Positions 46,168 through 55,534 of a stretch of DNA of 64,000 nt are shown here, in pieces. How positions within the stretch are numbered: the first letter of the stretch is position 1; every line of letters starts with the position of its first letter. The stretch lies in contig JANQJW010000003.1 of assembly GCA_028281445.1 (NCBI GenBank), positions 1 through 64,000 on the forward strand. Direction: 5' to 3'. This DNA comes from Planctomycetota bacterium (GTDB lineage Bacteria; Planctomycetota; PLA2; JAEUHO01). The notes below the pieces were generated by a model, which was not told the DNA's origin, made no database searches, and was given only the letters and a program-made list of their open reading frames with translations. A program made the position numbers and the translations under genes.

Positions 46168-47922
46168 CTACTTCTTCTTCTCGAGCTCCTTCTTGATGGC
46201 CGTGATGGCGTCCTGGATGCCGGGGTCGGTCCCGCCGCGCTGCATGTACTCCTGGTAGTTCTCCAGCGCGGCCTCGAGGTCCTTGAGCTGGTCCCAGTAG
46301 ATATCGCCGAGCGTCGAGTACATCTCCAGGTCGTCCGGCTTGATCTTCTTGGCCTCTTCGAGCGCGTTCGCCGAATCCGCCCAGCGCTTGCGCTGGCCGA
46401 GCGTGAACCCGAGTCCGCGCCACGCGAAGAAGAGCTTCTTGTCGATGGCGATGGCTTCCTGGTACCAGCGCTCCGCTTCCTTGTATTTCTTCTGGAAGTA
46501 GTAGTTGTCAGCCATCCACACGATGATGTTTGCATCCTTCGGCTGCAGCTCGTGCGCCTTCTCGAGCATCTCGAGGGCCTTGGGGAACTGGCCGAGCGAC
46601 TCGTGGTCGAACGCGGCGTTGATGAGCGCGCGCATGTTCTCCTTCTCGCGCGGCATCTTCAGCACCTGCTCGTAGATCTCGATGGCCTCCTTGTACTTGG
46701 CCTGCGAGTCGTATGTGGACGCCAGGTTGAGCAGCGCCGTCACGAACGCCGTGTCCATGTCGCGCGCGCGCTTGAACTGCACCTGCGCCTCGGAGACACG
46801 CCCCTGCTTCATGAGGCAGTAGCCCACGGAGTTCACGGCCGCGACCGAGTCGGGCTTGATCGTCACGACGTCGCGGTACTTCTGCTCGGCTTCCTCGAAC
46901 TTGCCCTGGCGCTCCAGCACCCAGGCGAGCCCGTAGAGCGCGCGCCAGTTCTCTTCGTCGGCTTCCAGCACCTTGTTGTAGAGCGCCGTCGCCTCCTTGA
47001 AGGCCTTCTCGGACTCGAACTTCGCGGTGAGGTCGGCCAGCGCCACGGTGACCTCGGGCACGTCTTGCGTGACGCGGCCGTAGAGGGTCTGCAGGAGCTT
47101 CTTGCCCTCCTCGGCCTTGTCTCCCAGCACCAGCCCCTCGCTCTTGACGAGGAAGGCGGCGATGTAGGTCGGACGCTGCTGGAGCACGACGTCAGCCTGC
47201 TGGATGGCCATCTCATGGCGGCCGGCGAGCAGGTCCCAGCGCGCAAGCGCAAGCCGCGCCTGCCAGAAGGCGGGATTGGACTTCACGGCGGCATCGAGGC
47301 GCTTGTAGGCATTCTCGGGCTTGCCGTTGGCGTACTCGGCTTCCGCAAGCAGGAGGATCACGTCCGGTCGCGTGCCGACCTTGAGCGCCATCGCCTTCTC
47401 GAGCGCATCGAAGGCGGGTCGCGCCTGGCCGAGCGCGAGGTTCGCGCGACCGATCTCCAGCAGCACATCGAAGTTCTTCGAATGGACCTTGCGGATGTCC
47501 TCGAGCTTGGGCAGGCGGTCGGACGCCTTGTCGAGACGCAGGCGATGGAGCTTGAAGCCGACGTGCTGGGGGTAGTCGTCGATGAACGACCCGTAGTCGT
47601 CGACGATCTCGTCCTGGTCGTCGCCGGCCTTGCGCGCGCACTCCTGGTAGCGCACGTGGGCGATGTAGTGCTCGGGGTCGCACTCCACGGCCTTCCAGTA
47701 CTCGTTGGCCGCCTCGCTCCACTTCAGCTCTTCGCGCAATACCTCCCCGGCTTCGAAGTGCTCTTGGCCGCCCTCGATATCGCGAGCGATCGGCGGGTCG
47801 CCTTCTTCTTCGTCCTCGGCGTGGGCCATGCCGGGCGCGCTGATCGTCAGGGCAAGGCAGAAAGCCCCGATCAGGAAGAAGAGAGACGGGTAGCGCAGGA
47901 AGTCGACGCGAGCGCGAGCCAT
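46168..47922 (-). CDS. Secreted tetratricopeptide-repeat protein
   Basis: 584 residues from the ATG at 47922, which begins a signal peptide (LFFLIGAFCLALTISAPG). The rest is about fifteen TPR-like helical pairs, clear in EAEQKYRDVVTIKPDSVAAVNSVG, KEAIEIYEQVLKMPREKENM, PKALEMLEKAHELQPKDANI and YKEAERWYQEAIAIDKKLFF, ending in a Lys-rich tail. TPR solenoids hold partner proteins. Role unknown; it lies just upstream of the LPS operon and may share its transcript (80-base gap). Confidence 0.75.
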   Translation of the reverse strand: MARARVDFLRYPSLFFLIGAFCLALTISAPGMAHAEDEEEGDPPIARDIEGGQEHFEAGEVLREELKWSEAANEYWKAVECDPEHYIAHVRYQECARKAGDDQDEIVDDYGSFIDDYPQHVGFKLHRLRLDKASDRLPKLEDIRKVHSKNFDVLLEIGRANLALGQARPAFDALEKAMALKVGTRPDVILLLAEAEYANGKPENAYKRLDAAVKSNPAFWQARLALARWDLLAGRHEMAIQQADVVLQQRPTYIAAFLVKSEGLVLGDKAEEGKKLLQTLYGRVTQDVPEVTVALADLTAKFESEKAFKEATALYNKVLEADEENWRALYGLAWVLERQGKFEEAEQKYRDVVTIKPDSVAAVNSVGYCLMKQGRVSEAQVQFKRARDMDTAFVTALLNLASTYDSQAKYKEAIEIYEQVLKMPREKENMRALINAAFDHESLGQFPKALEMLEKAHELQPKDANIIVWMADNYYFQKKYKEAERWYQEAIAIDKKLFFAWRGLGFTLGQRKRWADSANALEEAKKIKPDDLEMYSTLGDIYWDQLKDLEAALENYQEYMQRGGTDPGIQDAITAIKKELEKKK

Positions 47923-47939
47923 GGGCGTACCGGCGCTCT

Positions 47940-48323
47940 CTAGCGAACGTCTTCGGTGCGGCTGGCGGCGTCGGCGGCGGACTGGCGCTTCTCGGACAGC
48001 CACTTCTCCTGGGCTTCCTTGCGCTCGATGTCCATCAGGTGCTCGCGACGCTCCTTGACCATGGCGAGGCGCTCTTCCTGTTCCTGGATGAGCTCCCACT
48101 CCTTGGCCGAGCGGCTTCCGGCACCCGTCCGGCCCCGTCCGCCGCGTCCCGCGCTCGGGCCGCCGCGGCCGCCGCGGCCGCCGCGGCTGCCACGGCCGCC
48201 GCCGGGCACGCTGCCGCTGCCGCGGCCGCGCCGGCCTCCGCGGGCCCCGGCCTCACTCGCCATGCCGACAACGGCAAACATCGCTGCCGCAACGGCGAAC
48301 CAGCGCTTCATGTGCTTCCACAT
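47940..48323 (-). CDS. Secreted Arg-Gly-rich (RGG) protein with a coiled-coil tail
   Basis: 127 residues from the ATG at 48323 (a second ATG at 48311 would also work). After a signal peptide (VAAAMFAVVGMASEAGA) comes a pure RGG-type region (ARGGRRGRGSGSVPGGGRGS, then GGRGGRGGPSAGRGGRGR), then a charged helix (EWELIQEQEERLAMVKERRE). RGG tracts bind nucleic acid or polyanions in other systems; a secreted form could bind LPS or extracellular DNA. The DNA of this part is a CCGCGG-rich repeat. Confidence 0.55.
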   Translation of the reverse strand: MWKHMKRWFAVAAAMFAVVGMASEAGARGGRRGRGSGSVPGGGRGSRGGRGGRGGPSAGRGGRGRTGAGSRSAKEWELIQEQEERLAMVKERREHLMDIERKEAQEKWLSEKRQSAADAASRTEDVR

Positions 48324-48447
48324 AGGTGCTGCCTTTCGAGGAAACCGGGTTTCGAAGGTCCCTATCGTACGACAGGGGCTTCCCGCACACCGAGCCAAAG
48401 GCCCCGGATGGTGAACAGGCCCTGTTTTCTCGCCTTTCTGGGGTGCC

Positions 48448-49596
48448 TCAGCCCTCGAGGAGCCCCGGGTTCTTCTTCAAATCGTCGTTCAGCTTCTGCA
48501 CCGCCTTGCTCCGGCTCTTCTCGGAGCTGCCGGGTCGGTACCCGTAGTCCTTGCCGAGCTGGGTCTTGATGATGCGGATGCCGAATTCGCGCACCTTCTC
48601 CACGGGGGAGTAGAGCAGGTCGCGCACGTTGAGCACGGCGCGCTTCGGCCCCGTGGAGAGACACGTGACGACGGCTTCGTGCACCGCGGCGGAGCGCCCG
48701 TCGTCCTTCAGGATATCGAGCAGGCCGTTGATCGGCTTGCGCTTGCCCTGCTTGTGCTTGGTCATCAGCTCCTGGGTCTCTTCGTCGATGCCCTCTTCGC
48801 CGCCGCCGATGGGTTCCGCCGTGCGGAGTTCGACGCCCTCACGCTTCATCCAGTCGGTGGAGAGACGGCCGGTGATCTCGACGTTGTCCACGAAGAGCCG
48901 GCCCTTGATCGCGTAGAAACCGACGAAGAAGCGCTTGAGCTTCTTGCCCCTGTCGCTGCCCTTCAGCTCGTACTCCGGAAGCGTGAAGAAGAACTGCTTC
49001 TTCTTCCGGATGCCGAAGCTCGCGCGAATCGGATTGCCCTTGGCTGGTGCCTTCTTCGGCGGTTTGCGCGACACGTAGCGGAAGCCGATGAACTCATCAC
49101 CCGAGTCGCCCTCGCGCCACTGCGCGCCGAACTTGATGATGCTGTTCAAGCCACCGGCTGAGCCGTCGAACGCGTGGAAGAACGTCTCGACGAACGTGAA
49201 CGATGCGAAGTCCTCGGTGAGCGTCACGGGCTGGAGGTAGCCGCCGAAGTCCCTCTCCATGTCCGGGGTGAACGTGGCGGTGACCATGACGTCCCCCATC
49301 CACTCCGCCTTGTGACGCGCACCCGAGTTGCCGATGATCTCGATCTTCGTGTCGTACCAGCTCATCTTCTGGTCTTTGCGACGCTGGATGCGGTACGGGA
49401 TCTCGTCGCGCCAGTCCTTGATCTGGTCCTTCTTGCGGAAGTCGTACTTCAGCGTGATCGTCTTGGTCTTCTCGTCGAGCGCCGTGACCTTGCCTCGGAA
49501 GTACTCGTCCAGCGCATCGCCGGCCTCCGCCGGCTGCGGCTCGGTCGCAAGACCCGCCACGGCGAGGACGAGCAAGGAGGACAAGAGACGACGCAT
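48448..49596 (-). CDS. Secreted protein with HEAT-like C-terminus, unknown function
   Basis: 382 residues from the ATG at 49596 beginning a signal peptide (LLSSLLVLAVAGLATEP). The central 200 residues are beta-rich, with GNSGARHKAEWMGDVMVTATF and FFVGFYAIKGRLFVDNVEITG, similar to the concanavalin-like domain in the tail of the large kinase at 51641. Helical repeats near the C-terminus (LLDILKDDGRSAAVHEAVVTCL, LLYSPVEKVREFGIRIIKTQLG) look HEAT-like. Family not recognised. It is probably the first gene of this minus-strand cluster. Confidence 0.55.
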   Translation of the reverse strand: MRRLLSSLLVLAVAGLATEPQPAEAGDALDEYFRGKVTALDEKTKTITLKYDFRKKDQIKDWRDEIPYRIQRRKDQKMSWYDTKIEIIGNSGARHKAEWMGDVMVTATFTPDMERDFGGYLQPVTLTEDFASFTFVETFFHAFDGSAGGLNSIIKFGAQWREGDSGDEFIGFRYVSRKPPKKAPAKGNPIRASFGIRKKKQFFFTLPEYELKGSDRGKKLKRFFVGFYAIKGRLFVDNVEITGRLSTDWMKREGVELRTAEPIGGGEEGIDEETQELMTKHKQGKRKPINGLLDILKDDGRSAAVHEAVVTCLSTGPKRAVLNVRDLLYSPVEKVREFGIRIIKTQLGKDYGYRPGSSEKSRSKAVQKLNDDLKKNPGLLEG

Positions 49597-49674
49597 GGGG
49601 ATGTTGTGGTGCTTCCCGTCGCGCAATGGACCATCCCTTCGTTCTAGGCCCGTCCTTCCCGGATCACGCCTAGG

Positions 49675-50853
49675 ATGTCGCCAGTATTCAAACCCGGCGC
49701 GGCGCTCGGAGTCCCGGCCTTGAACCACACCCGGCCCAAAGGCCTGAGACCCTGGTTACCAGCCAGCAACCGGGCTCCGCGGCTGCTGATCGTACGTCTT
49801 TCTGCCCTTGGAGACGTGCTCCACGCCCTTCCTGTTCTTTCCGCGCTGCGAAAGCGCTTCCCCGAAGCCCGCATCGACTGGGCCGTCGAAGACAAGGCCG
49901 CCGATCTGCTGCGATTCCGCAAGGACATCGACCGGCTGCACGTCTTCCCCCGCCGCCGCATGCGGGCCGCGATGCGGCGCCGGATTCCGCGACCCGTCGA
50001 GCTAGGGCGCGCGGTCGCCGGTTTCGTCGGGGGCCTGCGAAGCGAGGCCTACGACGCGGCGCTGGACCTCCAGGGCAACCTCAAGTCAGGGGCGGTGTCC
50101 CGCGCCAGCGGCGCGGCGCTGCGCTTCGGCTTCGACCGCAGCCTGGTGCGCGAAGGCAACCAGATCTTCAATCAGCGTCGATTCGTGCCGCCGCCGGGCC
50201 TGCACCATCGCGTCGAGCGCAACCTGGCCCTAGCCTCGGCCCTCATCGGCGAGCGGCTGCAGTACGTCGCGCCGGGCTTTCCGACGGAGCCGGAGCACGC
50301 GGCCGCAGCCGCACGACTGGTTGCCGCTGCCGGCCTGCCGGCGAACGGCTTCATGGTGCTGCACCCGGGAGCCAGCGGGTTCGGCGCGTTCAAGCGCTGG
50401 CCGGACCGGAGATTCGTATCGCTTGCGACACGCCTGCTCGACGACGGGCATGCGGTGGGCATCACGCATGCGCCGGGCGAGGCGGCATCCACGGAGCGAA
50501 TCGTCGCCGGCACCAAGGATCGCGCGCGCCCGCTGCCAACGGCAGGCTTCCCGATTCTTGCCGATGTGATCCGGCGCGCCGGGCTCTTCGTTGCCGCGGA
50601 CACCGGCCCGCTCCACCTCGCCGCGCTGGTGGACACGCCGCTCCTGGGGCTCTACGGCCCCAAGGACCCGGCGGTGTACGGCCCCTACGGCGTGCGCGCG
50701 GACGGCACGGCCGGGTTGCTGCCCGTGCTCACGCAGGACGACGTCGCGTGCCGGCCATGCACGTTGCGCAAGTGCGCGGATCCGCTGTGCATGACGACGA
50801 TGGCTCCGGAGCGGGTGCACCACGTTGCCGCCGGATTGCTAGCCCGTCGTTGA
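49675..50853 (+). CDS. ADP-heptose:LPS heptosyltransferase (glycosyltransferase family 9)
   Basis: 392 residues; the ATG at 49675 gives about 36 residues before the family start LLIVRLSALGDVLHALPVL, so the true start may be later. Family-9 blocks follow: DAALDLQGNLKSG, RFGFDRSL, VLHPGASGFGAFKRWP, and LFVAADTGPLHLAALVDTPLLGLYGPKDP (landmarks DTGPLHLA and LYGP). The C-terminal Cys-containing CRPCTLRKC is common in the family. It transfers heptose from ADP-heptose to the inner LPS core, using the product of HldE and GmhB elsewhere in the window. Confidence 0.9.
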   Translation: MSPVFKPGAALGVPALNHTRPKGLRPWLPASNRAPRLLIVRLSALGDVLHALPVLSALRKRFPEARIDWAVEDKAADLLRFRKDIDRLHVFPRRRMRAAMRRRIPRPVELGRAVAGFVGGLRSEAYDAALDLQGNLKSGAVSRASGAALRFGFDRSLVREGNQIFNQRRFVPPPGLHHRVERNLALASALIGERLQYVAPGFPTEPEHAAAAARLVAAAGLPANGFMVLHPGASGFGAFKRWPDRRFVSLATRLLDDGHAVGITHAPGEAASTERIVAGTKDRARPLPTAGFPILADVIRRAGLFVAADTGPLHLAALVDTPLLGLYGPKDPAVYGPYGVRADGTAGLLPVLTQDDVACRPCTLRKCADPLCMTTMAPERVHHVAAGLLARR

Positions 50854-50867
50854 GACGCACGCGGCAT

Positions 50868-51013
50868 TCTCCACGGAGGCGCAGAGGCACGGAGCGCGCC
50901 CCTACTCACCACGCACGCCTCATCACAGACCGTCACTTGAATGACGACCGACCTGGGCGGGAGACGGGTTCGACACCAGATGCGCTCTGCGCCTCTGTGC
51001 CTCTGCGGAGAGC
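50868..51013. repeat. Inverted repeat with GAGGCGCAGAGGCAC-type arms
   Basis: Arms 50868-50896 and 50983-51013 are imperfect reverse complements built from CAGAGGCGCAGAG-like units, about 86 bases apart. The unit looks like a dispersed repeat. It fills most of the 186-base gap between the heptosyltransferase and the FHA gene; no T-run or gene is present. Confidence 0.6.
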
Positions 51014-51039
51014 ATGACGCTTCGTGCCAAGGCTGCTGG

Positions 51040-51465
51040 CTAGACCGGCAGCGATCCCTGTTCGAGCTCGAGGATGACGCCCTTCGGACCGAGCTGGATG
51101 CGGTGGCCCTTCATGCGCAGGTCGCTCAAGACGATCTTGTCGACGAGCTTGCCGTCGACGAGGGTGCCGTTGATGGAGAGGTTCTTCACCTCGACCATGT
51201 CAGGCGCGACGTAGCTGATCGTGGCGTGCTTGCGGCTCACGGAGTTGAACGCGAGGTTGTTCTTGATCGCGTCGCGTCCGTCGGGCGCGCTCTTGAGATA
51301 GGTCGGGGCGCGACGCAGCGACCAGTCACAGTGGCGGCTCCGACCGACGACGACGGTCTCGCCGAGGTTGATCTTGACCGTCTGGCCCTCGGCCAGCTCG
51401 CCGAGTCCGCGCACGGAGAGGTAGTGCTTGTCGTCGTACCCGTTGGTATCGGAGTTGATGTTCAT
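51040..51465 (-). CDS. FHA-domain protein
   Basis: 141 residues, almost all one forkhead-associated domain. It shows GRSRHCDW (41-48), SVSRKHATI (75-83) and LSINGTLVDG (97-106), the GRS, SxxH and NGT landmarks that bind phosphothreonine. A short N-terminal lead and a short tail flank it. The big Ser/Thr kinase lies immediately upstream on the same strand (51641-55534), so the FHA protein is a plausible phosphopeptide reader for it. Confidence 0.85.
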   Translation of the reverse strand: MNINSDTNGYDDKHYLSVRGLGELAEGQTVKINLGETVVVGRSRHCDWSLRRAPTYLKSAPDGRDAIKNNLAFNSVSRKHATISYVAPDMVEVKNLSINGTLVDGKLVDKIVLSDLRMKGHRIQLGPKGVILELEQGSLPV

Positions 51466-51640
51466 TGATTGGGGCTTTCAGATCCGGAGTGTAGCAACTC
51501 GCAAACGGCGTTCCTTGGACATCCCCCAAAACGAGCACCTCGCCGAGCCCCTCGGCGAAATCGACCATCCGGTGTACGTGCGAACTCGCACGCCCGGACT
51601 CGCGGATTGGACGACGGACAGGAACGCGCTCATCCGCCTC
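51466..51640. other. 175-base gap between FHA and kinase genes
   Basis: No gene. The minus-strand kinase ends here and the FHA gene begins downstream, so a promoter for the FHA gene could lie in this stretch; none is clear. Confidence 0.4.
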
Positions 51641-54600
51641 CTACTTGCCCTGCTTCTTCTTGGCGTTCTGCTTGGCCGCGTTGCGGGCATCGACGCGCAT
51701 CTTCTGGTGGCGGCGCCACGTCTTCATCACCGTGCCCTCGATCGACAGATTGTCGATGGCGGTCGGCGTCCAGGTCAGGATCTGGATCAGCCCGGAGCCG
51801 CCGCGCGTGAATTTCCGGTCGATGTCGCTGTGATCGCCGCGGTGCGTCCAATCGGCGTCGTGCTTGCGCGCGATCAGCTCGCCGTCCACCCAAAACTGCA
51901 TCTCGCCGCGCAGGCGGATGATCTTGACCCGGTACTTGCGGCCGGGCTCGAAGGCGAAGAGCCGGCTGCGACGCTTGTCCAGGTACTCGCTGTCCTTCCA
52001 CTTGTCGAAGAAGCGGCCCTCGCCGAAGTCGGGCCAGTCCCAGTCATTGCCGACCGGGAAGTTGGGGCCGAAGGTCCGTCCGTCGTGGAAGGCAATCCCC
52101 CGGCCGCGGCCGAAGAAGTCGAACTCCGGCAGTCGCTGTTCGCCGTCGAGCAGCGGCGCGCCCGGACGCCAGCGCCACTTCCAGTAGTTCGGATCTGCGG
52201 AGCAGATCGCGATCTGTACGCCGTCCATGTCGAAGGCCACGAGGAAGGAGCCGCGTCCTTGCGGGCGTACGTCCACCTCGAGCGTGATCCGGGCGTGCGG
52301 ATCCATCATGTTGTAGATGGACAGCGGCCGGTCTCGCACGAGCCCGGTCTCGCCGGCCAGCAGCATGAGGCGGTACGGCGTCTGGCCGACGGGCGTGATC
52401 GCCCCGCCCTCCTGCGGGACGAGCTTGCCGAGGCCGCGGACGAAGTTGTCGAGCTGCGTCTCGTCGTTGAAGTCGAAGTGGAAGCGGTGGCGCCCGCCTT
52501 CGATCTCCTCGACATCGGCGCCCGGGAGCAGCCGGAGCAACTCTTCCTTGGCCAAGGCCTCCTCGCTCACCTTCGCCTTCTTCTCCAGCTCCACATTGTT
52601 CTTGTCGGAGGCGTTCGTGTAGCGGAGCTTGCCGGTCTTGGACGCCAGCGCCTTGTAGCGCTCAAGCGCGAGGTAGTACTTGCTCTGCGCGAAGAGCTGC
52701 TCGATGGACTCGATCGTCCAAACGGCGTTGTCCTCGCGCCGGCGCTGATAGGTGCCCAGGTCGTCGAGCACGGCCCGGACCAGACCAGCCCAGGCCCGCG
52801 CTTCCGTGGCCTCGAGGCTCTCGAACTTCTCCAGCGAGAGGCCGTAGGCCTGGATGAGCTTGCGCAGGTCCTGTCCTGGGTCGTCGTGCGGCAGACGCTC
52901 GATCTGGGCGAGCCGGACAAGTGCCAGATAGAGCCCGCTGAGCCCGGAACCGCTACGCATCGCCCAGCGCTCGAGCTGCGGCAACGTAAAGTCCTGCAGG
53001 CGCACGATGAGCTTTCCGTCCGAGCTGATCCGACGGCTCACGCGCGCAACGACCCGGCCCTTGTCCTTCTCGACGGTGTAGGACTTCCATCGCGGATCGA
53101 CCGTGATAGCGCCATCGATGCTGCGGCGCTCGATATCGGTCAGCTTGGGCTTGCCCTCGAGGTAGAGGACGGCGGCTTCGTGCAGCGCGTCGAGCGCCTC
53201 GGCACCTGTGATCAGCGCCTCGATCTCGAGGCGTTGCGGGCGGGCGAGCGGGCCCTCGAGCGCGGACTGGTTCACGGCGCGCAGGTTCTTCGGGTCGCCA
53301 CGGCGGAGCGCGATGAGGTGCGCGTCGCGAGCGCGGTCGAAGGCCTCCTGCGACTTCTGGCGGGCCTGGGCGCCCGCCTCGTCGATCCGCGCTGCAAGCT
53401 CCCGGGCGAGACGCGCGAGACGCGGGAACGCGTCGCCACGATCGGCGGCGTCTTCGAAAGCCGTCAGCCGGTTCAGCGCCTCGTCGGGCGGCAGGGTGGA
53501 AACGAGCTTCTTGAGGCTCTCCCAATGCGCCTCGACCTGCCGCGCGGCGCGCGCACGGATGCGGCCGATCGCGAGGGTGACGAAGCCGCTCTTGCCCGTG
53601 AGCCGCGAAAGTGGGACGTCCGCGTTGTTCTTCGCGAACCCGGCGTGGTGCGAATCGACCGCGCCGAGCGCTGCTCGCCCCAGATCACGCAAGGCGTCCC
53701 GTAGCTCCATCAGCTCGAGTCGCGCGATGCGCTTGGCCACCAGGTCCTCGGCGAACGCGTCGTCGAAGCGCTTGACTTCGGCACCGATCCGCGCGGCGGC
53801 CACGCCGAGGTCCTTGGCGCGCTCGCGCTCCTTGTTGAAGCGCGGTGTGCGTGCGTACTGCCCCGGGTCGGCCTGGGTATGGAGCTCGGTCCACTTCGTG
53901 ACGAACTCCGGAAGGTCGCTGACGGTCCGCTTCTCAATCGCATCGCGCGCAGATGCCCAGTGCGCCTCGGAGGCGCTGAGAACCTCGCGGTAGATCCGGT
54001 CGGCGACATAGAAGGCGGCCGGGTAGCCGCGGGCGCGCTCGCGCTCTCGCTGCGCAACAACAAGCGCCTGCGCGAACTCCGCCTTGGCCACGAGCGGGTC
54101 GATGTTCTTCTTGCGCGTGCTCTCGATCTTCTCGATCCGCTCGATGTTGCTTGCGTATTCCTCGAGCCGCTTCTCGATGTCGGAGCGGTTCGTGGAGTGC
54201 GCGCCGTCCTCGCTCTCGCGCTGTTCGATCTGATCGCGGTCCTTGACGACCTGATCACGCCGTTTGCGCAGATCGGTGAGAGGATCGCCCGCCGTGACCG
54301 GCGGCATCGACAGGATGCGGTCGGCGAGCATGTCGACCTCGGCCTGGGCCTCCTCGCGCTGCATCCGGTTCCACCACGTCATGCCGAAGATCGCAAGCAC
54401 GACGGCCGCGGCGATCCCGACGGCGCTGCGGCGGATGATCTTGCGATTGCGCTTGCGGAGGAGGTAGGCCTCCCAGTTCCCGGTGAACCCGGTCGGCACG
54501 ATCGACTGGCCGCCGCGGATCATGTCGATGTCGGCCACGACGTGCGCCGGGGTCTGGTAGCGCAGCGTGGGGTCCTTCAGCATCATGCGCTCGATGAGGT

Positions 54601-55534
54601 GTCCGACCTCGGGGGAGACGTTCGGGTTGCGCATGCGCGGCGGCACCGGCTGCTCGTAGAGCACCTTGGTGATGATTTCCGCGAGCGTGCTGCCCTCGAA
54701 CGGCGGCCGCTTCGTCATCATCGCGTAGAGCGACGCGCCGAGGCTGTAGATATCGCTGCGGGTGTCGGCCTTGCGGGGGTCCTGGGCCTGCTCGGGCGAG
54801 ATGAACTGCGGCGTGCCGACCGTGGCGCCGTGCTGCGTCAGACCGAGGTCGAGCGGTCCCTTTGCCAGGCCCAGATCCATCAGCTTCGGCGTCCCCGACG
54901 TGGACATGAGCACGTTGCCCGGCTTGACGTCGCGGTGTACGACGCCCATCCGGCGGGCCTTCTCGAGCGCATCGGCCAGCGCACGCGTGATGCGCAGCGC
55001 TTCCTCGTTGCTCATCGGTCCCTTGCTCGCGATGCGCTCGCGGAGCGTCTCGCCTTCGACATACTCCATGACGAGATACGGGAAGCCGTTGGACTCGCCG
55101 GCGTCGAAGGCGCGCACGATGTTCGGGTGATCGAGGTCGGCGAGCAGCTTGGCTTCGCGCTTGAGGCGCTCGACCTGCGTCTTGTCGGCAGCGAGGTCGC
55201 GCCGCAGGATCTTGATCGCAACGACGCGGTGCAGGCCCATGTGGATCGCCTTGTAGACGGTCCCCATGGCGCCGCGGCCGATCATCTGGACCAGGCGGTA
55301 GCCCTCGATCTGGCTGCGCGTGCCCTCGGGTTCGACGATGCCGAGAACGCGCTTGGCCTGCTCCTCGGCCATCCAGCCGCGCTTGACGAGGATGACGGCG
55401 AGGCGCTCATCGATCTTGAGGTCCTCGGCCATCTTCTTCTGCAGCAGGAAGCCCTCCTCCACCTGGTCGGCGGAGACGTAGCCGAGTTCCTGTGCCTCTT
55501 GCGCGAAGAGGAAGTCCTCGTTGCGAGCGCTCAT
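51641..55534 (-). CDS. Giant membrane Ser/Thr protein kinase with concanavalin-like C-terminal domain
   Basis: 1297 residues. Residues 1-70 form a helical domain (AQEAQELGYVSADQVEEGFL) found in planctomycete kinases. The PknB-type kinase has GRGAMGTVYK (87-95), Lys108, HRDVKPGN (200-207), DLG (220-222) and SPE (246-248); all catalytic residues are present. One transmembrane helix lies at about 368-387. About 600 residues of coiled-coil-like helix follow outside the cell. The C-terminal 250 residues are a beta-sandwich with YRVKIIRLRGEMQFWVDGEL, as in concanavalin-like/glycan-binding domains. It may sense a surface ligand and phosphorylate cytoplasmic targets. Its start overlaps the stop of the HEAT gene (ATGA). 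Confidence 0.85.
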   Translation of the reverse strand: MSARNEDFLFAQEAQELGYVSADQVEEGFLLQKKMAEDLKIDERLAVILVKRGWMAEEQAKRVLGIVEPEGTRSQIEGYRLVQMIGRGAMGTVYKAIHMGLHRVVAIKILRRDLAADKTQVERLKREAKLLADLDHPNIVRAFDAGESNGFPYLVMEYVEGETLRERIASKGPMSNEEALRITRALADALEKARRMGVVHRDVKPGNVLMSTSGTPKLMDLGLAKGPLDLGLTQHGATVGTPQFISPEQAQDPRKADTRSDIYSLGASLYAMMTKRPPFEGSTLAEIITKVLYEQPVPPRMRNPNVSPEVGHLIERMMLKDPTLRYQTPAHVVADIDMIRGGQSIVPTGFTGNWEAYLLRKRNRKIIRRSAVGIAAAVVLAIFGMTWWNRMQREEAQAEVDMLADRILSMPPVTAGDPLTDLRKRRDQVVKDRDQIEQRESEDGAHSTNRSDIEKRLEEYASNIERIEKIESTRKKNIDPLVAKAEFAQALVVAQRERERARGYPAAFYVADRIYREVLSASEAHWASARDAIEKRTVSDLPEFVTKWTELHTQADPGQYARTPRFNKERERAKDLGVAAARIGAEVKRFDDAFAEDLVAKRIARLELMELRDALRDLGRAALGAVDSHHAGFAKNNADVPLSRLTGKSGFVTLAIGRIRARAARQVEAHWESLKKLVSTLPPDEALNRLTAFEDAADRGDAFPRLARLARELAARIDEAGAQARQKSQEAFDRARDAHLIALRRGDPKNLRAVNQSALEGPLARPQRLEIEALITGAEALDALHEAAVLYLEGKPKLTDIERRSIDGAITVDPRWKSYTVEKDKGRVVARVSRRISSDGKLIVRLQDFTLPQLERWAMRSGSGLSGLYLALVRLAQIERLPHDDPGQDLRKLIQAYGLSLEKFESLEATEARAWAGLVRAVLDDLGTYQRRREDNAVWTIESIEQLFAQSKYYLALERYKALASKTGKLRYTNASDKNNVELEKKAKVSEEALAKEELLRLLPGADVEEIEGGRHRFHFDFNDETQLDNFVRGLGKLVPQEGGAITPVGQTPYRLMLLAGETGLVRDRPLSIYNMMDPHARITLEVDVRPQGRGSFLVAFDMDGVQIAICSADPNYWKWRWRPGAPLLDGEQRLPEFDFFGRGRGIAFHDGRTFGPNFPVGNDWDWPDFGEGRFFDKWKDSEYLDKRRSRLFAFEPGRKYRVKIIRLRGEMQFWVDGELIARKHDADWTHRGDHSDIDRKFTRGGSGLIQILTWTPTAIDNLSIEGTVMKTWRRHQKMRVDARNAAKQNAKKKQGK

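Noticed and set aside
48100-48250. CCGCGG-rich tandem array taken as a DNA repeat or CRISPR-like element
   Set aside because: It is the coding sequence of the RGG tract; unit length is irregular and there are no spacers.
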